The position numbers were made by a program, and so were the translations under genes. From Pantanalinema sp. GBBB05 (GTDB lineage Bacteria; Cyanobacteriota; Cyanobacteriia; Leptolyngbyales; Leptolyngbyaceae): a stretch of DNA of 64,000 bases. Each line of letters begins with the position of its first letter. The first letter of the stretch is position 1. Positions 1 through 8,020 of the stretch are shown one piece after another. The notes beneath the pieces were generated by a model. That model was not told the DNA's origin and searched no databases. It saw only the letters and a program-made list of their open reading frames with translations. Location of the stretch: contig VRZD01000026.1 in NCBI GenBank assembly GCA_016743235.1, forward strand, positions 28,114 through 92,113, read 5' to 3'.

Positions 1-51
1 CCCCCAACTTTATAAAATGAAATGCCTTTAACTAAGGAATAACTCAGAATT

Positions 52-93
52 GTATACAGTTATACAATTTTTCTTTGGTTGTAATCTTAGTAT
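52..93 (+). promoter_or_regulatory. NtcA-activated promoter upstream of urtA
   Basis: A perfect GTA-N8-TAC NtcA box (GTATACAGTTATAC) lies at 52-65. It is followed after exactly 22 bases by TAGTAT at 88-93, which fits the cyanobacterial TAN3T -10 element. This spacing is the canonical class II NtcA-activated architecture, in which NtcA and 2-oxoglutarate switch genes on under nitrogen limitation. The urtA start codon is 64 bases downstream of the -10, leaving a leader of roughly 55-60 bases. Box and spacing are seen directly; regulation by NtcA is inferred from the known consensus. Confidence 0.88.
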
Positions 94-156
94 CTCAGGG
101 TTATTACCGAGTTTCTGTTGTGCTCGGCTTAGGTTTAGTGGGGAGCAAATCACTCC

Positions 157-1488
157 ATGACAAGACAGTTTCGTCGGCGTGAATTTATCATTTTGGGCTC
201 TACGGCCGCTGGTAGTGTATTGCTGAAGGCTTGCGCAGGGGGCAACACTCCAACCGCAGACACGACTTCTCCAACAGCTACTTCTGCTGCAACCACCACA
301 TCTGGAGATGCGATTAAGGTCGGTATTCTCCACTCACTCAGTGGCACTATGGCAATTAGTGAAAAGAGTGTGGTAGATGCAGAGCAATTAGCGATCGAAG
401 AGATCAACAATGCCGGTGGGGTATTGGGTAAGAAGATCGAAGCGGTGGTTGAGGATGGAGCATCCGATTGGCCCACATTCAACGAAAAAGCCAAGAAACT
501 CATTGACCAAGACAAAGTCGCAACGGTATTTGGTTGCTGGACTTCTGCGAGCCGGAAAGCGGTACTACCCACGTTTGAATCGAAGAACCACATGTTGTGG
601 TATCCCGTGCAATACGAGGGACAGGAGTGCTCCAAAAATATTTTCTATACTGGAGCCGCTCCCAACCAGCAGATTGAACCCTCAGTTGACTGGTTGATGG
701 AAAAATACAAGGGTCAACCCTTCTTCCTGGTGGGTTCTGATTACGTCTTCCCCCGGACTGCCAATACCATCATCAAAGCCCAGCTAGAAGCGAAAGGCGG
801 CAAAGTGGTGGGTGAGGACTACATTCCTCTGGGTGGTACTGAAGTGACGCCAATTATCTCCAAGATTAAATCTGCCATGCCAGATGGCGGCATCATTTAT
901 AACACCTTGAATGGTGATAGTAATGTCGCTTTCTTTAAACAATTGCAAGGGGCAGGCATGGGACCGGATAAGTACCCATCCATGTCGGTCAGTATTGCGG
1001 AAGAGGAAGTGAAGGCGATCGGGGTGGAATACCTCAAGGGTCACTATGCGGCTTGGAACTACTTCCAGACAGTCGATACGCCTGAAAGCAAGAAGTTTGT
1101 GGAAGCCTTCAAGAAGAAGTATGGCGACGATCGGGTAGTCAATGACCCGATGGAAGCGGCTTACATCATGGTGTACCTGTGGAAGCAAGCCGTTGAAAAA
1201 GCGGGCACAGCAGATGATTTAGAGAAAGTGCGGACAGCTGCCTATGGGCAAACCTTTGCCGCACCTGAAGGTTCTGTCACCATGAATCCTAACCATCACA
1301 TTTCCAAGTGGGTGCGGATTGGCGAAGTGCGGGATGACGGCTTGTTTGAGATTGTTTACTCTACAACAGCGGCAGTTAAACCTGTACCCTGGAACCAATT
1401 CGTTACCGATACCAAAGGCTACACTTGTGATTGGACGAAGACCGATGTGAAGTCGCCGGATACGCCAGGCAAGTTCAAAATGAGCTAG
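157..1488 (+). CDS. urtA: urea ABC transporter, substrate-binding lipoprotein UrtA
   Basis: Periplasmic urea-binding subunit of the UrtABCDE high-affinity urea importer. The 443-residue protein begins with a twin-arginine-like motif (RRREF, residues 6-10), a short hydrophobic segment and a lipobox LLKAC with Cys26, so it is probably exported and anchored as a lipoprotein. A Thr/Ser/Ala-rich linker (about residues 27-50) leads into a periplasmic-binding fold of the branched-chain amino acid/amide type (starting KVGILHSLSGTMAISE, ending in the KWVRIG region). Length and sequence fit the UrtA family. It is first in urtABCDE, behind an NtcA-type promoter, and separated from urtB by about 290 bases holding an inverted repeat, consistent with higher expression of the binding protein than of the membrane subunits. 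Confidence 0.95.
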   Translation: MTRQFRRREFIILGSTAAGSVLLKACAGGNTPTADTTSPTATSAATTTSGDAIKVGILHSLSGTMAISEKSVVDAEQLAIEEINNAGGVLGKKIEAVVEDGASDWPTFNEKAKKLIDQDKVATVFGCWTSASRKAVLPTFESKNHMLWYPVQYEGQECSKNIFYTGAAPNQQIEPSVDWLMEKYKGQPFFLVGSDYVFPRTANTIIKAQLEAKGGKVVGEDYIPLGGTEVTPIISKIKSAMPDGGIIYNTLNGDSNVAFFKQLQGAGMGPDKYPSMSVSIAEEEVKAIGVEYLKGHYAAWNYFQTVDTPESKKFVEAFKKKYGDDRVVNDPMEAAYIMVYLWKQAVEKAGTADDLEKVRTAAYGQTFAAPEGSVTMNPNHHISKWVRIGEVRDDGLFEIVYSTTAAVKPVPWNQFVTDTKGYTCDWTKTDVKSPDTPGKFKMS

Positions 1489-1781
1489 TTGTCGAAGTGG
1501 CAGCCTTTTTACCGTGAGTGCAAGTTGAGAGTTGCAAGTGAAGCATTTGGACAATGCCTGTATGGGACTGATACCTCAAGTGTTGCCAAATGCTTCGCCT
1601 GTTTCAGGTTAACTAACTCGTTGACTGCTTCTGCAAGGGATAGCTGCCAGCCAGCGCAGCGCGATCGCTCATTCTTAAAACCGGAAATTTAATCATCTAT
1701 TTAAATTTTGGAGCTTCGGTTACAGATTTCGGTCTGTACCAGGATTGACCATGGTTAACATGCAAGCGTTGGGATAGAACA
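1489..1781. other. urtA-urtB intergenic region
   Basis: A 293-base spacer with no convincing gene. It contains the inverted repeat at 1540-1596, a HIP1-like site near 1660-1668 and, just before urtB, an eight-codon reading frame ATG...TAG at 1751-1777 that ends four bases before the TTG start of urtB. No NtcA box was found in it, so urtB-E are probably read from the urtA promoter. Confidence 0.5.
1540..1596 (+). repeat. inverted repeat in the urtA-urtB spacer
   Basis: GAAGCATTTGG at 1540-1550 is the exact reverse complement of CCAAATGCTTC at 1586-1596, with a 35-base loop. Some further imperfect pairing inside the loop is possible. No T-run follows, so it is not a standard intrinsic terminator. 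Its position between the binding-protein gene and the permease genes suggests an mRNA processing or attenuation element, but this is inference. Confidence 0.5.
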
Positions 1782-2930
1782 TTGACACAGCTTCTCGAAT
1801 CGTTATTCGGCGGATTGAGCATTGGCTCCGTGTTGCTATTAGCCGCATTGGGTCTCGCGATCGTTTTTGGACTGATGGGCGTGATCAACATGGCTCACGG
1901 GGAGTTCATGATGATCGGGGCATACACTACTTTTGTGGTGCAGAATGCCTTCAAGAAAACCGCCTTATCTGAGGTCTATATCTTTTTTGCACTCATTGCC
2001 GCGTTTATTGTGACTGCCCTGCTCGGCTTATTGTTGGAGCGAGGAGTCGTGCGGTATCTCTACGGCAGACCTCTGGAAACCCTCCTGGCAACCTGGGGGG
2101 TGAGTTTAATTTTGCAGCAGTTCATCCGGAGTGTGAGTTGGCAGTTTGTCACCGGACTGGCAATTTTCTGTGGGCTGTTTTTTGCGGCTTGGTGGGTGTT
2201 GTCTCGCCGTCCCAACTTTGAGCGGATTCGGAGTTGGGTGCTAGGCATTATGTTCCCCCTGTCAGCCGCGATCGCGCTAGTGATCGCTAATCTATTAGGA
2301 CAAACATTCAAGCTTGCTATTACAAAGCCCTGGTTTGGTACTCAAGGGGTGGATGTGACGGCTCCCGCCTGGCTCCGGGGGGGCTTACAGTTGGGCGGTT
2401 CGCAATTGCCTTATACGCGATTGTTCATCATTGTCTTAACAGCACTTTGTGTGTTTGGCGTGTACTGGTTCCTGAACAAAACTCCGTGGGGACTACGAAT
2501 CCGGGCGGTCACGCAAAACCGCAGTATGAGTGCTTGTTTAGGCATTCCGACGAAAACCGTGGATGCGTTGACCTTCGCGATCGGGTCAGGACTGGCGGGA
2601 GTCGCGGGAGTCGCGGTAAGTTTGCTGGGTTCCGTCAGTTCCAATACCGGACAGTCTTATATCGTCGATACCTTTATGGTCGTTGTCGTCGGTGGAGTCG
2701 GTAAGCTGGTCGGCAGTATTGTGGCAGCGGGGGTGATTGGGACATTGAGCTATGTGATTGGCTCGAATGCGATCGGCAATTTGGTCGCTGATCCCGAGCT
2801 CAAGAGCTTCTTTGAGTTCTTTGCTACCGCTAGTATGGCAAAAGTCATGGTGTTTGCCTTGATTATTGTCTTCTTGCAGTTCCGTCCGGCGGGTCTGTTC
2901 CCGCAGAAGGGACGCTCAGTAGATGCATAG
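1782..2930 (+). CDS. urtB: urea ABC transporter permease UrtB
   Basis: Inner-membrane permease of the urea importer, LivH-like. The 382-residue protein has a hydrophobic N-terminus with the family signature GLAIVFGLMGVINMAHGE (about residues 28-45), several further membrane segments, and ends KVMVFALIIVFLQFRPAGLFPQ, typical of LivH/UrtB. The start is TTG at 1782: the frame is closed upstream by a TGA at 1746-1748 and no ATG or GTG lies between. GGGA at 1771-1774 could serve as a weak ribosome site. urtC follows after 9 bases, so the two are cotranscribed. UrtB pairs with UrtC to form the transmembrane channel. Confidence 0.93.
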   Translation: MTQLLESLFGGLSIGSVLLLAALGLAIVFGLMGVINMAHGEFMMIGAYTTFVVQNAFKKTALSEVYIFFALIAAFIVTALLGLLLERGVVRYLYGRPLETLLATWGVSLILQQFIRSVSWQFVTGLAIFCGLFFAAWWVLSRRPNFERIRSWVLGIMFPLSAAIALVIANLLGQTFKLAITKPWFGTQGVDVTAPAWLRGGLQLGGSQLPYTRLFIIVLTALCVFGVYWFLNKTPWGLRIRAVTQNRSMSACLGIPTKTVDALTFAIGSGLAGVAGVAVSLLGSVSSNTGQSYIVDTFMVVVVGGVGKLVGSIVAAGVIGTLSYVIGSNAIGNLVADPELKSFFEFFATASMAKVMVFALIIVFLQFRPAGLFPQKGRSVDA

Positions 2931-2939
2931 GAGGCAACG

Positions 2940-4166
2940 ATGACAGTCAAATCAATCGAAACAGTTGCCGAAATTCCCCAACGGATTACTGCCCGAAAAC
3001 GCCGCAAAGCGTTGATTCTAGAAGTCGCGATCGTGGTGGTGGTAGCACTGATCCTGTTGTTTGTGATGCCTCCGTTGCTCACAGCGATCGGGCAGGGGGT
3101 ACGGGTTAACCAGCTAGGGCGATTTCTGGCACTGGCGATCGTGGCGTTAGGCATTGATCTGATCTGGGGGTACACCGGATTACTCAGTTTGGGACATGGG
3201 GTCTTTTTTGCCCTAGGCGGTTACGCCTTCGCCATGTTCTTGCAACTACAACCTGTACCTGGACAAACGCCTGGACAAATTCCCGAATTCTTTTCGCTGT
3301 ATGGCGTTAGCCAGTTACCACTTTTCTGGCAACCGTTTTACTCCTTACCATTTACCCTGTTAGCGGTGGTATTGGTGCCAGCGATCGTTGCTGCCGTTTT
3401 GGGCTACCTGGTATTCCGTAACCGCATCCGTGGGGTGTATTTCTCCATCTTGACGCAAGCAGCTCTGATCGTCTTTTTCAACTTCTTCAATGGTCAACAG
3501 AAGCTGATCAATGGCACCAATGGACTGAAGACGGACACGGCGACACTATTCGGGCTGCAAGTCGGTAGTAGTCCCATCATCCAGGGCGCGTTTTATGCCT
3601 TGAGTGTGCTGTTGCTGGTAGGTGGATACGCTTTATGTCGCTGGTTGACGAGTGGACGGATGGGACGGATGCTAGTTGCCATTCGGGATGATGAAACGCG
3701 GGTGCGCTTCTCGGGGTACAATCCCACGGGCTATAAAGTCTTCGTGTTTGCCATTTCCGCGGCTTTAGCGGGAGTTGCTGGAGCGCTGTACACGGTGCAG
3801 TCTGGGATTATTACGCCTAAAGCGATGGATGTGGCTTTCTCGATCGAAATGGTAATCTGGGTTGCCGTCGGCGGTCGCGCCACGTTGGTCGGAGCCATTC
3901 TGGGGGCGTTGATTGTCAACTTTGCCCGGACGCTGTTGAGCGAACAATATCCTGAGTTCTGGCTGTTCTTCCAGGGCGCGTTGTTCTTGATTGTGGTGAC
4001 GGTGCTACCCAGTGGCATTCTGGGCTGGTTCCGTACCGATGGTATGAACTGGGTCCGATCGCTAATTGGTCGGCCGCAACTTGTGCAAACCTATCCCAGC
4101 CTGGAATCAGATCCGGAAGTGGTATATGAACGAGAAACTCTTGGCGATCGAGAATCTGACCGTTAG
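2940..4166 (+). CDS. urtC: urea ABC transporter permease UrtC
   Basis: Second permease subunit, LivM-like, 408 residues. After a basic N-terminal stretch (ARKRRK, about residues 18-23) come repeated membrane helices, including the family region IVALGIDLIWGYTGLLSLGH and the C-terminal LVGAILGALIVNFARTLLSE. A strong ribosome site AGGAGG at 2929-2934 sits six bases before the ATG and overlaps the urtB stop. The 3' end overlaps urtD by 41 bases, pointing to translational coupling. Family assignment rests on these motifs, the length and the operon position. Confidence 0.93.
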   Translation: MTVKSIETVAEIPQRITARKRRKALILEVAIVVVVALILLFVMPPLLTAIGQGVRVNQLGRFLALAIVALGIDLIWGYTGLLSLGHGVFFALGGYAFAMFLQLQPVPGQTPGQIPEFFSLYGVSQLPLFWQPFYSLPFTLLAVVLVPAIVAAVLGYLVFRNRIRGVYFSILTQAALIVFFNFFNGQQKLINGTNGLKTDTATLFGLQVGSSPIIQGAFYALSVLLLVGGYALCRWLTSGRMGRMLVAIRDDETRVRFSGYNPTGYKVFVFAISAALAGVAGALYTVQSGIITPKAMDVAFSIEMVIWVAVGGRATLVGAILGALIVNFARTLLSEQYPEFWLFFQGALFLIVVTVLPSGILGWFRTDGMNWVRSLIGRPQLVQTYPSLESDPEVVYERETLGDRESDR

Positions 4167-5253
4167 TTTTGACGGCTTTAAGGCAATTAACAACCTGACG
4201 TTCAGCATGGCTGAAGGTGAATTGCGGGTGGTGATTGGTCCGAATGGTGCCGGAAAAACTACCTTCATGGATGTGATTACGGGCAAAACCAAACCGACGG
4301 AAGGACAGGTCTTTTTCAAAGGCAGAAACCTGCGACCCTATACGGAACATGAAATTGCCCGGATGGGGATTGGGCGCAAGTTTCAAACTCCTCGGGTGTA
4401 TCAAAAACTGACACCACGGGAGAATTTGGAACTATCCTGTGTTCGGCAAAAGCATGTGTTTGCGTCCTTGTTTGGTCGCACCTCCACCGCAGAGCATCGG
4501 ACAGTGACGGGGTTACTGGAAACGATCGGGCTAGCTCTGAAAGCCGACATTCCCGCCGAACTGTTGTCGCATGGGGAAAAACAACGGCTAGAAATTGGCA
4601 TGCTAGTGGCGCAGTCCCCCGATTTGTTACTGGTGGACGAACCTGTCGCGGGATTGACAGATGAAGAAACCGAGAAGGTGGGGGATTTGCTGCTGGCACT
4701 GGCAGAAAGCCACTCCATTATCGTGATTGAACATGATATGGAATTTGTCCGGCAGATTGCCCGGAAAGTGACTGTATTACACCAAGGCTCGGTACTGTGT
4801 GAAGGCAGCATTGAGGAAGTCCAGAATGATCCACGGGTGATTGAGGTGTACTTGGGACAACAACCCTCCATCTCCCCCCATCAAATGAAGATCCTGCGGA
4901 TCGTGACGGCAATGGCTTGGGCGGATGGTGAACTCTCACCTGAAGAGAGTAATCTACTTCTAACTCAACTGAGCTGCTTATTCTCGGATGATCGAGAGCA
5001 GCAACAGCAACTCCGCGAGGAATTACGGGTGTATTTCTTACAAGAGGTTCCTCTAGAGACTGCTTTAGCCGAAATTGAGAGTGAGCAAGAGCGGGAATTG
5101 ATTGCCAAGCTGAGTTATGACGTGATTCGAGCCAGTACCCGTCAGGGCGACCCATCACCCATTAACCAGTTAGAGGCGATCGCGTTCCAAGAATTGGTCA
5201 AGTTACTGCAACTGCCTCCCGAAACCCTAACCCGCCTGGAAATTGAGGTCTAA
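4126..5253 (+). CDS. urtD: urea ABC transporter ATPase UrtD with C-terminal TerB-like domain
   Basis: ATP-binding subunit, LivG-like. The ATG at 4126 (MNEKLLAIENLTV) is preferred to an upstream ATG at 4066, because it gives the normal family N-terminus and lies at the end of urtC. The first 250 residues hold Walker A GPNGAGKTT, a signature region (SHGEKQRLEIGM), Walker B LLLVDEP and the switch His in IEHDM. After residue 250 there is an extra domain of about 125 residues beginning near QMKILRIVTAMAWADGELS and ending LPPETLTRLEIEV. The acidic AWADGELSPEE motif and the all-helical character resemble TerB/tellurite-resistance domains. The ATPase is certain; the TerB reading of the tail is probable. 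It shares the operon with urtE, whose start follows within 5 bases. Confidence 0.92.
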   Translation: MNEKLLAIENLTVSFDGFKAINNLTFSMAEGELRVVIGPNGAGKTTFMDVITGKTKPTEGQVFFKGRNLRPYTEHEIARMGIGRKFQTPRVYQKLTPRENLELSCVRQKHVFASLFGRTSTAEHRTVTGLLETIGLALKADIPAELLSHGEKQRLEIGMLVAQSPDLLLVDEPVAGLTDEETEKVGDLLLALAESHSIIVIEHDMEFVRQIARKVTVLHQGSVLCEGSIEEVQNDPRVIEVYLGQQPSISPHQMKILRIVTAMAWADGELSPEESNLLLTQLSCLFSDDREQQQQLREELRVYFLQEVPLETALAEIESEQERELIAKLSYDVIRASTRQGDPSPINQLEAIAFQELVKLLQLPPETLTRLEIEV

Positions 5254-5257
5254 TTTC

Positions 5258-6010
5258 ATGACATCTACATTGGAAGCGTCGATCGCTAACCCGGATGCCA
5301 CCTCTTACATGGTGCAAATTTCGGGGCTGAATGTGTTTTATGGGGAAAGCCATATTCTACGGAATGTGGATATGAGTGTGGCTCCCGGCAAAATGGTGTG
5401 TTTGATTGGGCGCAATGGGGTGGGCAAAACCACGTTGCTCAAAACCATCATGGGATTGTTGAGTCCGCGCAGTGGCGAAATTCGCCTCGAAGGTCGAGTG
5501 ATTAATTCGCTGACGCCCGATCGGCGGGCTCGCTTAGGTATTGGTTATGTGCCGCAAGGACGCGAAGTGATTCCCCGCTTAAGTGTCAAAGAAAACCTGA
5601 TTTTGGGGCTAGAAGCCCGACCGAAGGGAGCCAAGGGTAAGTCGGAAATTCCCGATGATATCTTTGAGCTATTCCCGGTTCTGAAAACCATGCTGAACCG
5701 GATGGGTGGCGATTTAAGTGGCGGACAACAACAACAACTGGCGATCGCCCGTGCGTTGATGGGTCGTCCCCGTTTACTGGTACTGGATGAACCCACGGAA
5801 GGCATTCAACCCTCGATTATTCTGGAGATTGAAGCGGCAGTCAAACGGATTGTACGGGAGACGGGGATTTCGGTGTTACTAGTCGAGCAACATCTCCATT
5901 TTGTCCGCCAGGCAGACTGGTATTACGCCATGCAAAAAGGGGGGATTGTCGCTCAGGGACCCACTAGCGAACTCAGCAATGAAGTCATTCAACGCTTCCT
6001 GGCAGTCTAA
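5258..6010 (+). CDS. urtE: urea ABC transporter ATPase UrtE
   Basis: Second ATP-binding subunit, LivF-like, about 250 residues. The ATG at 5258 is chosen because it sits 4 bases after the urtD stop with GAGG at 5245-5248 upstream; a TTG at 5243 in the same frame would overlap urtD. Walker A GRNGVGKTT, Q-loop region YVPQGREVIPRLSV, signature LSGGQQQQLAIARAL, Walker B LLVLDEP and switch His in VEQHLHF are all present. It is the last urt gene; the next gene converges on it 18 bases away. UrtD and UrtE are expected to form the ATPase heterodimer under UrtBC. Confidence 0.95.
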   Translation: MTSTLEASIANPDATSYMVQISGLNVFYGESHILRNVDMSVAPGKMVCLIGRNGVGKTTLLKTIMGLLSPRSGEIRLEGRVINSLTPDRRARLGIGYVPQGREVIPRLSVKENLILGLEARPKGAKGKSEIPDDIFELFPVLKTMLNRMGGDLSGGQQQQLAIARALMGRPRLLVLDEPTEGIQPSIILEIEAAVKRIVRETGISVLLVEQHLHFVRQADWYYAMQKGGIVAQGPTSELSNEVIQRFLAV

Positions 6011-6028
6011 ATCGGTCAGTTCATTCTC

Positions 6029-6649
6029 CTACTTCTGATCGGGTGACCATGATAACCCAGTACCTACAGAGGCATCATTCACAAATATGACTTTGATCGT
6101 GCGAAGGAGATCATCACGGCAAGGCCAGTTATACTGGACAGTTCTCTCTGGAATCACGCTCTGAGGTTTGCCCAGAATTGCCTCAACTTGGCGTATGCTC
6201 ATACCGTCCTTAACTCGCTTAAATTCAGGTCGATCGCCGACCATGCCCTGATATCTAAACTTGCCATTTCTGACATAGCCTACATAGGAGTGAAAGACAA
6301 AACCATTTTGAATCGGTATAGCCCACTTCCATTCATACTTTTGGGAGCGCTGATCGAAGGTCTTCTGCCCAGGTGATCCCAAAATGGATTGCACCCGCTG
6401 GTAACTCATATCATTCTCCAGTAGGTATTGCATATCACAATGAGTGATAAATGGGGTAGCTTCGGGAGATGCAGGTTTAGTCGTGGTGACTGTAGCTGTC
6501 GGTGTGGGTTGAGCAGAAACGGACGGTTGAGCAATCGGGCGGGATGGAGGCGACGGAGATGATGGGGACTGAGATTGAGAGAATGAGCAACCGCTAACCA
6601 AGAGCAGTCCTGGTGCAATTAACCAAAATAGGTGAGAGACTTTGGGCAT
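6029..6649 (-). CDS. lipoprotein with two BamE/SmpA-like repeats
   Basis: Predicted cell-envelope lipoprotein of 206 residues. The N-terminal hydrophobic segment ends in LLLVSGC, giving a lipobox with Cys21. It is followed by a Ser/Pro/Thr-rich linker to about residue 65. The rest carries two similar units: MSYQRVQSILGSPGQ (about residues 80-94) and MSIRQVEAILGKPQ (about 150-163). Each matches the M-xx-V-xx-ILG-xP pattern of BamE/SmpA or BLIP-like folds, so a tandem duplication of that small domain is likely. Function is unknown. It converges on urtE and diverges from ureD, so it is transcribed separately from the urea genes. Confidence 0.75.
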   Translation of the reverse strand: MPKVSHLFWLIAPGLLLVSGCSFSQSQSPSSPSPPSRPIAQPSVSAQPTPTATVTTTKPASPEATPFITHCDMQYLLENDMSYQRVQSILGSPGQKTFDQRSQKYEWKWAIPIQNGFVFHSYVGYVRNGKFRYQGMVGDRPEFKRVKDGMSIRQVEAILGKPQSVIPERTVQYNWPCRDDLLRTIKVIFVNDASVGTGLSWSPDQK

Positions 6650-6746
6650 ATGATCTAGGTTGGAATAATGGGGCTTAGATGGGAAACCGTTGCTCCATCC
6701 CTGGTGATGAATCTATGCAGCTACCGAATCATGGTCTTGTCACGAT

Positions 6747-7673
6747 ATGAGGTTGATTGATGGCAATCCCCCAATCATTAAAGTGCCCACTAATTTGGAA
6801 AAGTGTCACACCAGAATGACGATCGCCAATGTTGATTCTGAGCAGAAACTATCTAATGCCTGGCATGGCAATTTAGAGTTAACCTATGGAGTCCGATCGG
6901 GGGCAACCCAATTGCTCCACGATCGCAGTCAGGCTCCGTTCAAACTTCAGCGATCGTTTTATCCCGAAGGCAATGAGGTTTGCCATAACGTGATTCTGCA
7001 TACGGCAGGGGGCATCGTTGGGGGCGATCGGCTGTCGATGAAGTTGCAATTGCAACCGCAGTCTCAGGCGTTGATTACGACGGCAGCCGCGAGTAAACTG
7101 TATCGCTCGAATGGTCAGGAAGCCCGACAAACGATTCAGGTACATGTGGCTGAAGGAGCCTGTTTGGAATGGTTGCCGCAGGAAACGATCGTGTTTGACC
7201 AGGCAATCTATCGGCAGGATATGCGGGTTGATCTCGCTCCTAGTGCTCAGTGGTTGGGGTGGGAGATTACCCGCTTTGGGCGTACGGCACGAGGCGAACA
7301 GTTTTTAGCCGGGAACTGGCGATCGCATACAGAGGTTTGGCAAGCTGGAAAACCCTTGTGGATCGATCGGCAATGGCTTCCTGGCAGTGAGTTAATGGTG
7401 CAGAGTCCCCACGGATTAGCGAATTGTCCGATCGTCGGTAGCTTCGCCTATATTGGTCAGGTGGTAGAGCCGGAGCTGGTAACGCAAGCACGATCGCTGT
7501 GGCAGGGGAGTACTGGTGAAATCGGGGTAACGCGATTAATGTCCGGATTACTCTGTCGCTATCGAGGTCACTCCACAACCGAAGTGCGCCAGTGGTTTGT
7601 GGCGGTCTGGCAACTGCTACGCTTATCCTATTTAGGACGATCGACCTGCCTCCCCCGAGTTTGGCAGCTTTAA
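6747..7673 (+). CDS. ureD: urease accessory protein UreD (UreH)
   Basis: Chaperone that acts with UreF/UreG to load nickel into urease. Recognised by WHGNLELTYGVRSGATQL, the GGIVGGDRLS motif, TTAAASKLYRS and the WLPQETIVFD stretch of the family. As written it is 308 residues; an ATG at 6816 would give 285 residues, closer to the usual length, and neither start has a strong ribosome site. It is followed by ureA after 14 bases, so it heads a ureD-ureA operon. The C-terminal region (VRQWFVAVWQLLRLSYLGR) is family-like and there is no sign of truncation. Confidence 0.9.
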   Translation: MRLIDGNPPIIKVPTNLEKCHTRMTIANVDSEQKLSNAWHGNLELTYGVRSGATQLLHDRSQAPFKLQRSFYPEGNEVCHNVILHTAGGIVGGDRLSMKLQLQPQSQALITTAAASKLYRSNGQEARQTIQVHVAEGACLEWLPQETIVFDQAIYRQDMRVDLAPSAQWLGWEITRFGRTARGEQFLAGNWRSHTEVWQAGKPLWIDRQWLPGSELMVQSPHGLANCPIVGSFAYIGQVVEPELVTQARSLWQGSTGEIGVTRLMSGLLCRYRGHSTTEVRQWFVAVWQLLRLSYLGRSTCLPRVWQL

Positions 7674-7687
7674 CAGAGAGATGAACT

Positions 7688-7990
7688 ATGCAATTAACTC
7701 CCCAGGAAAAGGACAAACTATTGATTTTTACCGCTGCACTCCTGGCAGAACGCCGCAAGGATCGTGGGATCAAATTGAACTACCCGGAAGCGATCGCTTA
7801 CATTACTGCCGGAATTTTGGAGGGAGCTAGAGAAGGGCGCACGGTGGCAGACCTGATGAGTTACGGCACCACCTTACTGACGCGCGATCAAGTCATGGAC
7901 GGCATTCCTGAAATGATTCATGAAGTTCAGGTGGAAGCCACCTTTCCCGATGGTACAAAATTAGTGACGGTACATAATCCAATTCGGTGA
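7688..7990 (+). CDS. ureA: urease gamma subunit UreA
   Basis: Structural gamma subunit of urease, exactly 100 residues, the normal length. The N-terminus MQLTPQEKDKLLIFTAALLAERRK and the NYPEAIAYITAGILEGAREG region are diagnostic, as is the EVQVEATFPDGTKLVTVHNPI C-terminus. AGAGAG upstream of the ATG can act as ribosome site. It normally assembles with UreB and UreC into the (alpha-beta-gamma)3 enzyme. Here ureB follows one gene later and ureC is not in the window. Confidence 0.96.
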   Translation: MQLTPQEKDKLLIFTAALLAERRKDRGIKLNYPEAIAYITAGILEGAREGRTVADLMSYGTTLLTRDQVMDGIPEMIHEVQVEATFPDGTKLVTVHNPIR

Positions 7991-8020
7991 TAGGTACAAC
8001 GTTCTAACGCCAACCTTCCT

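Noticed and set aside
1489..1692. Open frame of 67 codons between urtA and urtB
   Set aside because: It begins directly at the urtA stop (TTG start), has no ribosome site and no family resemblance, and overlaps the inverted repeat.
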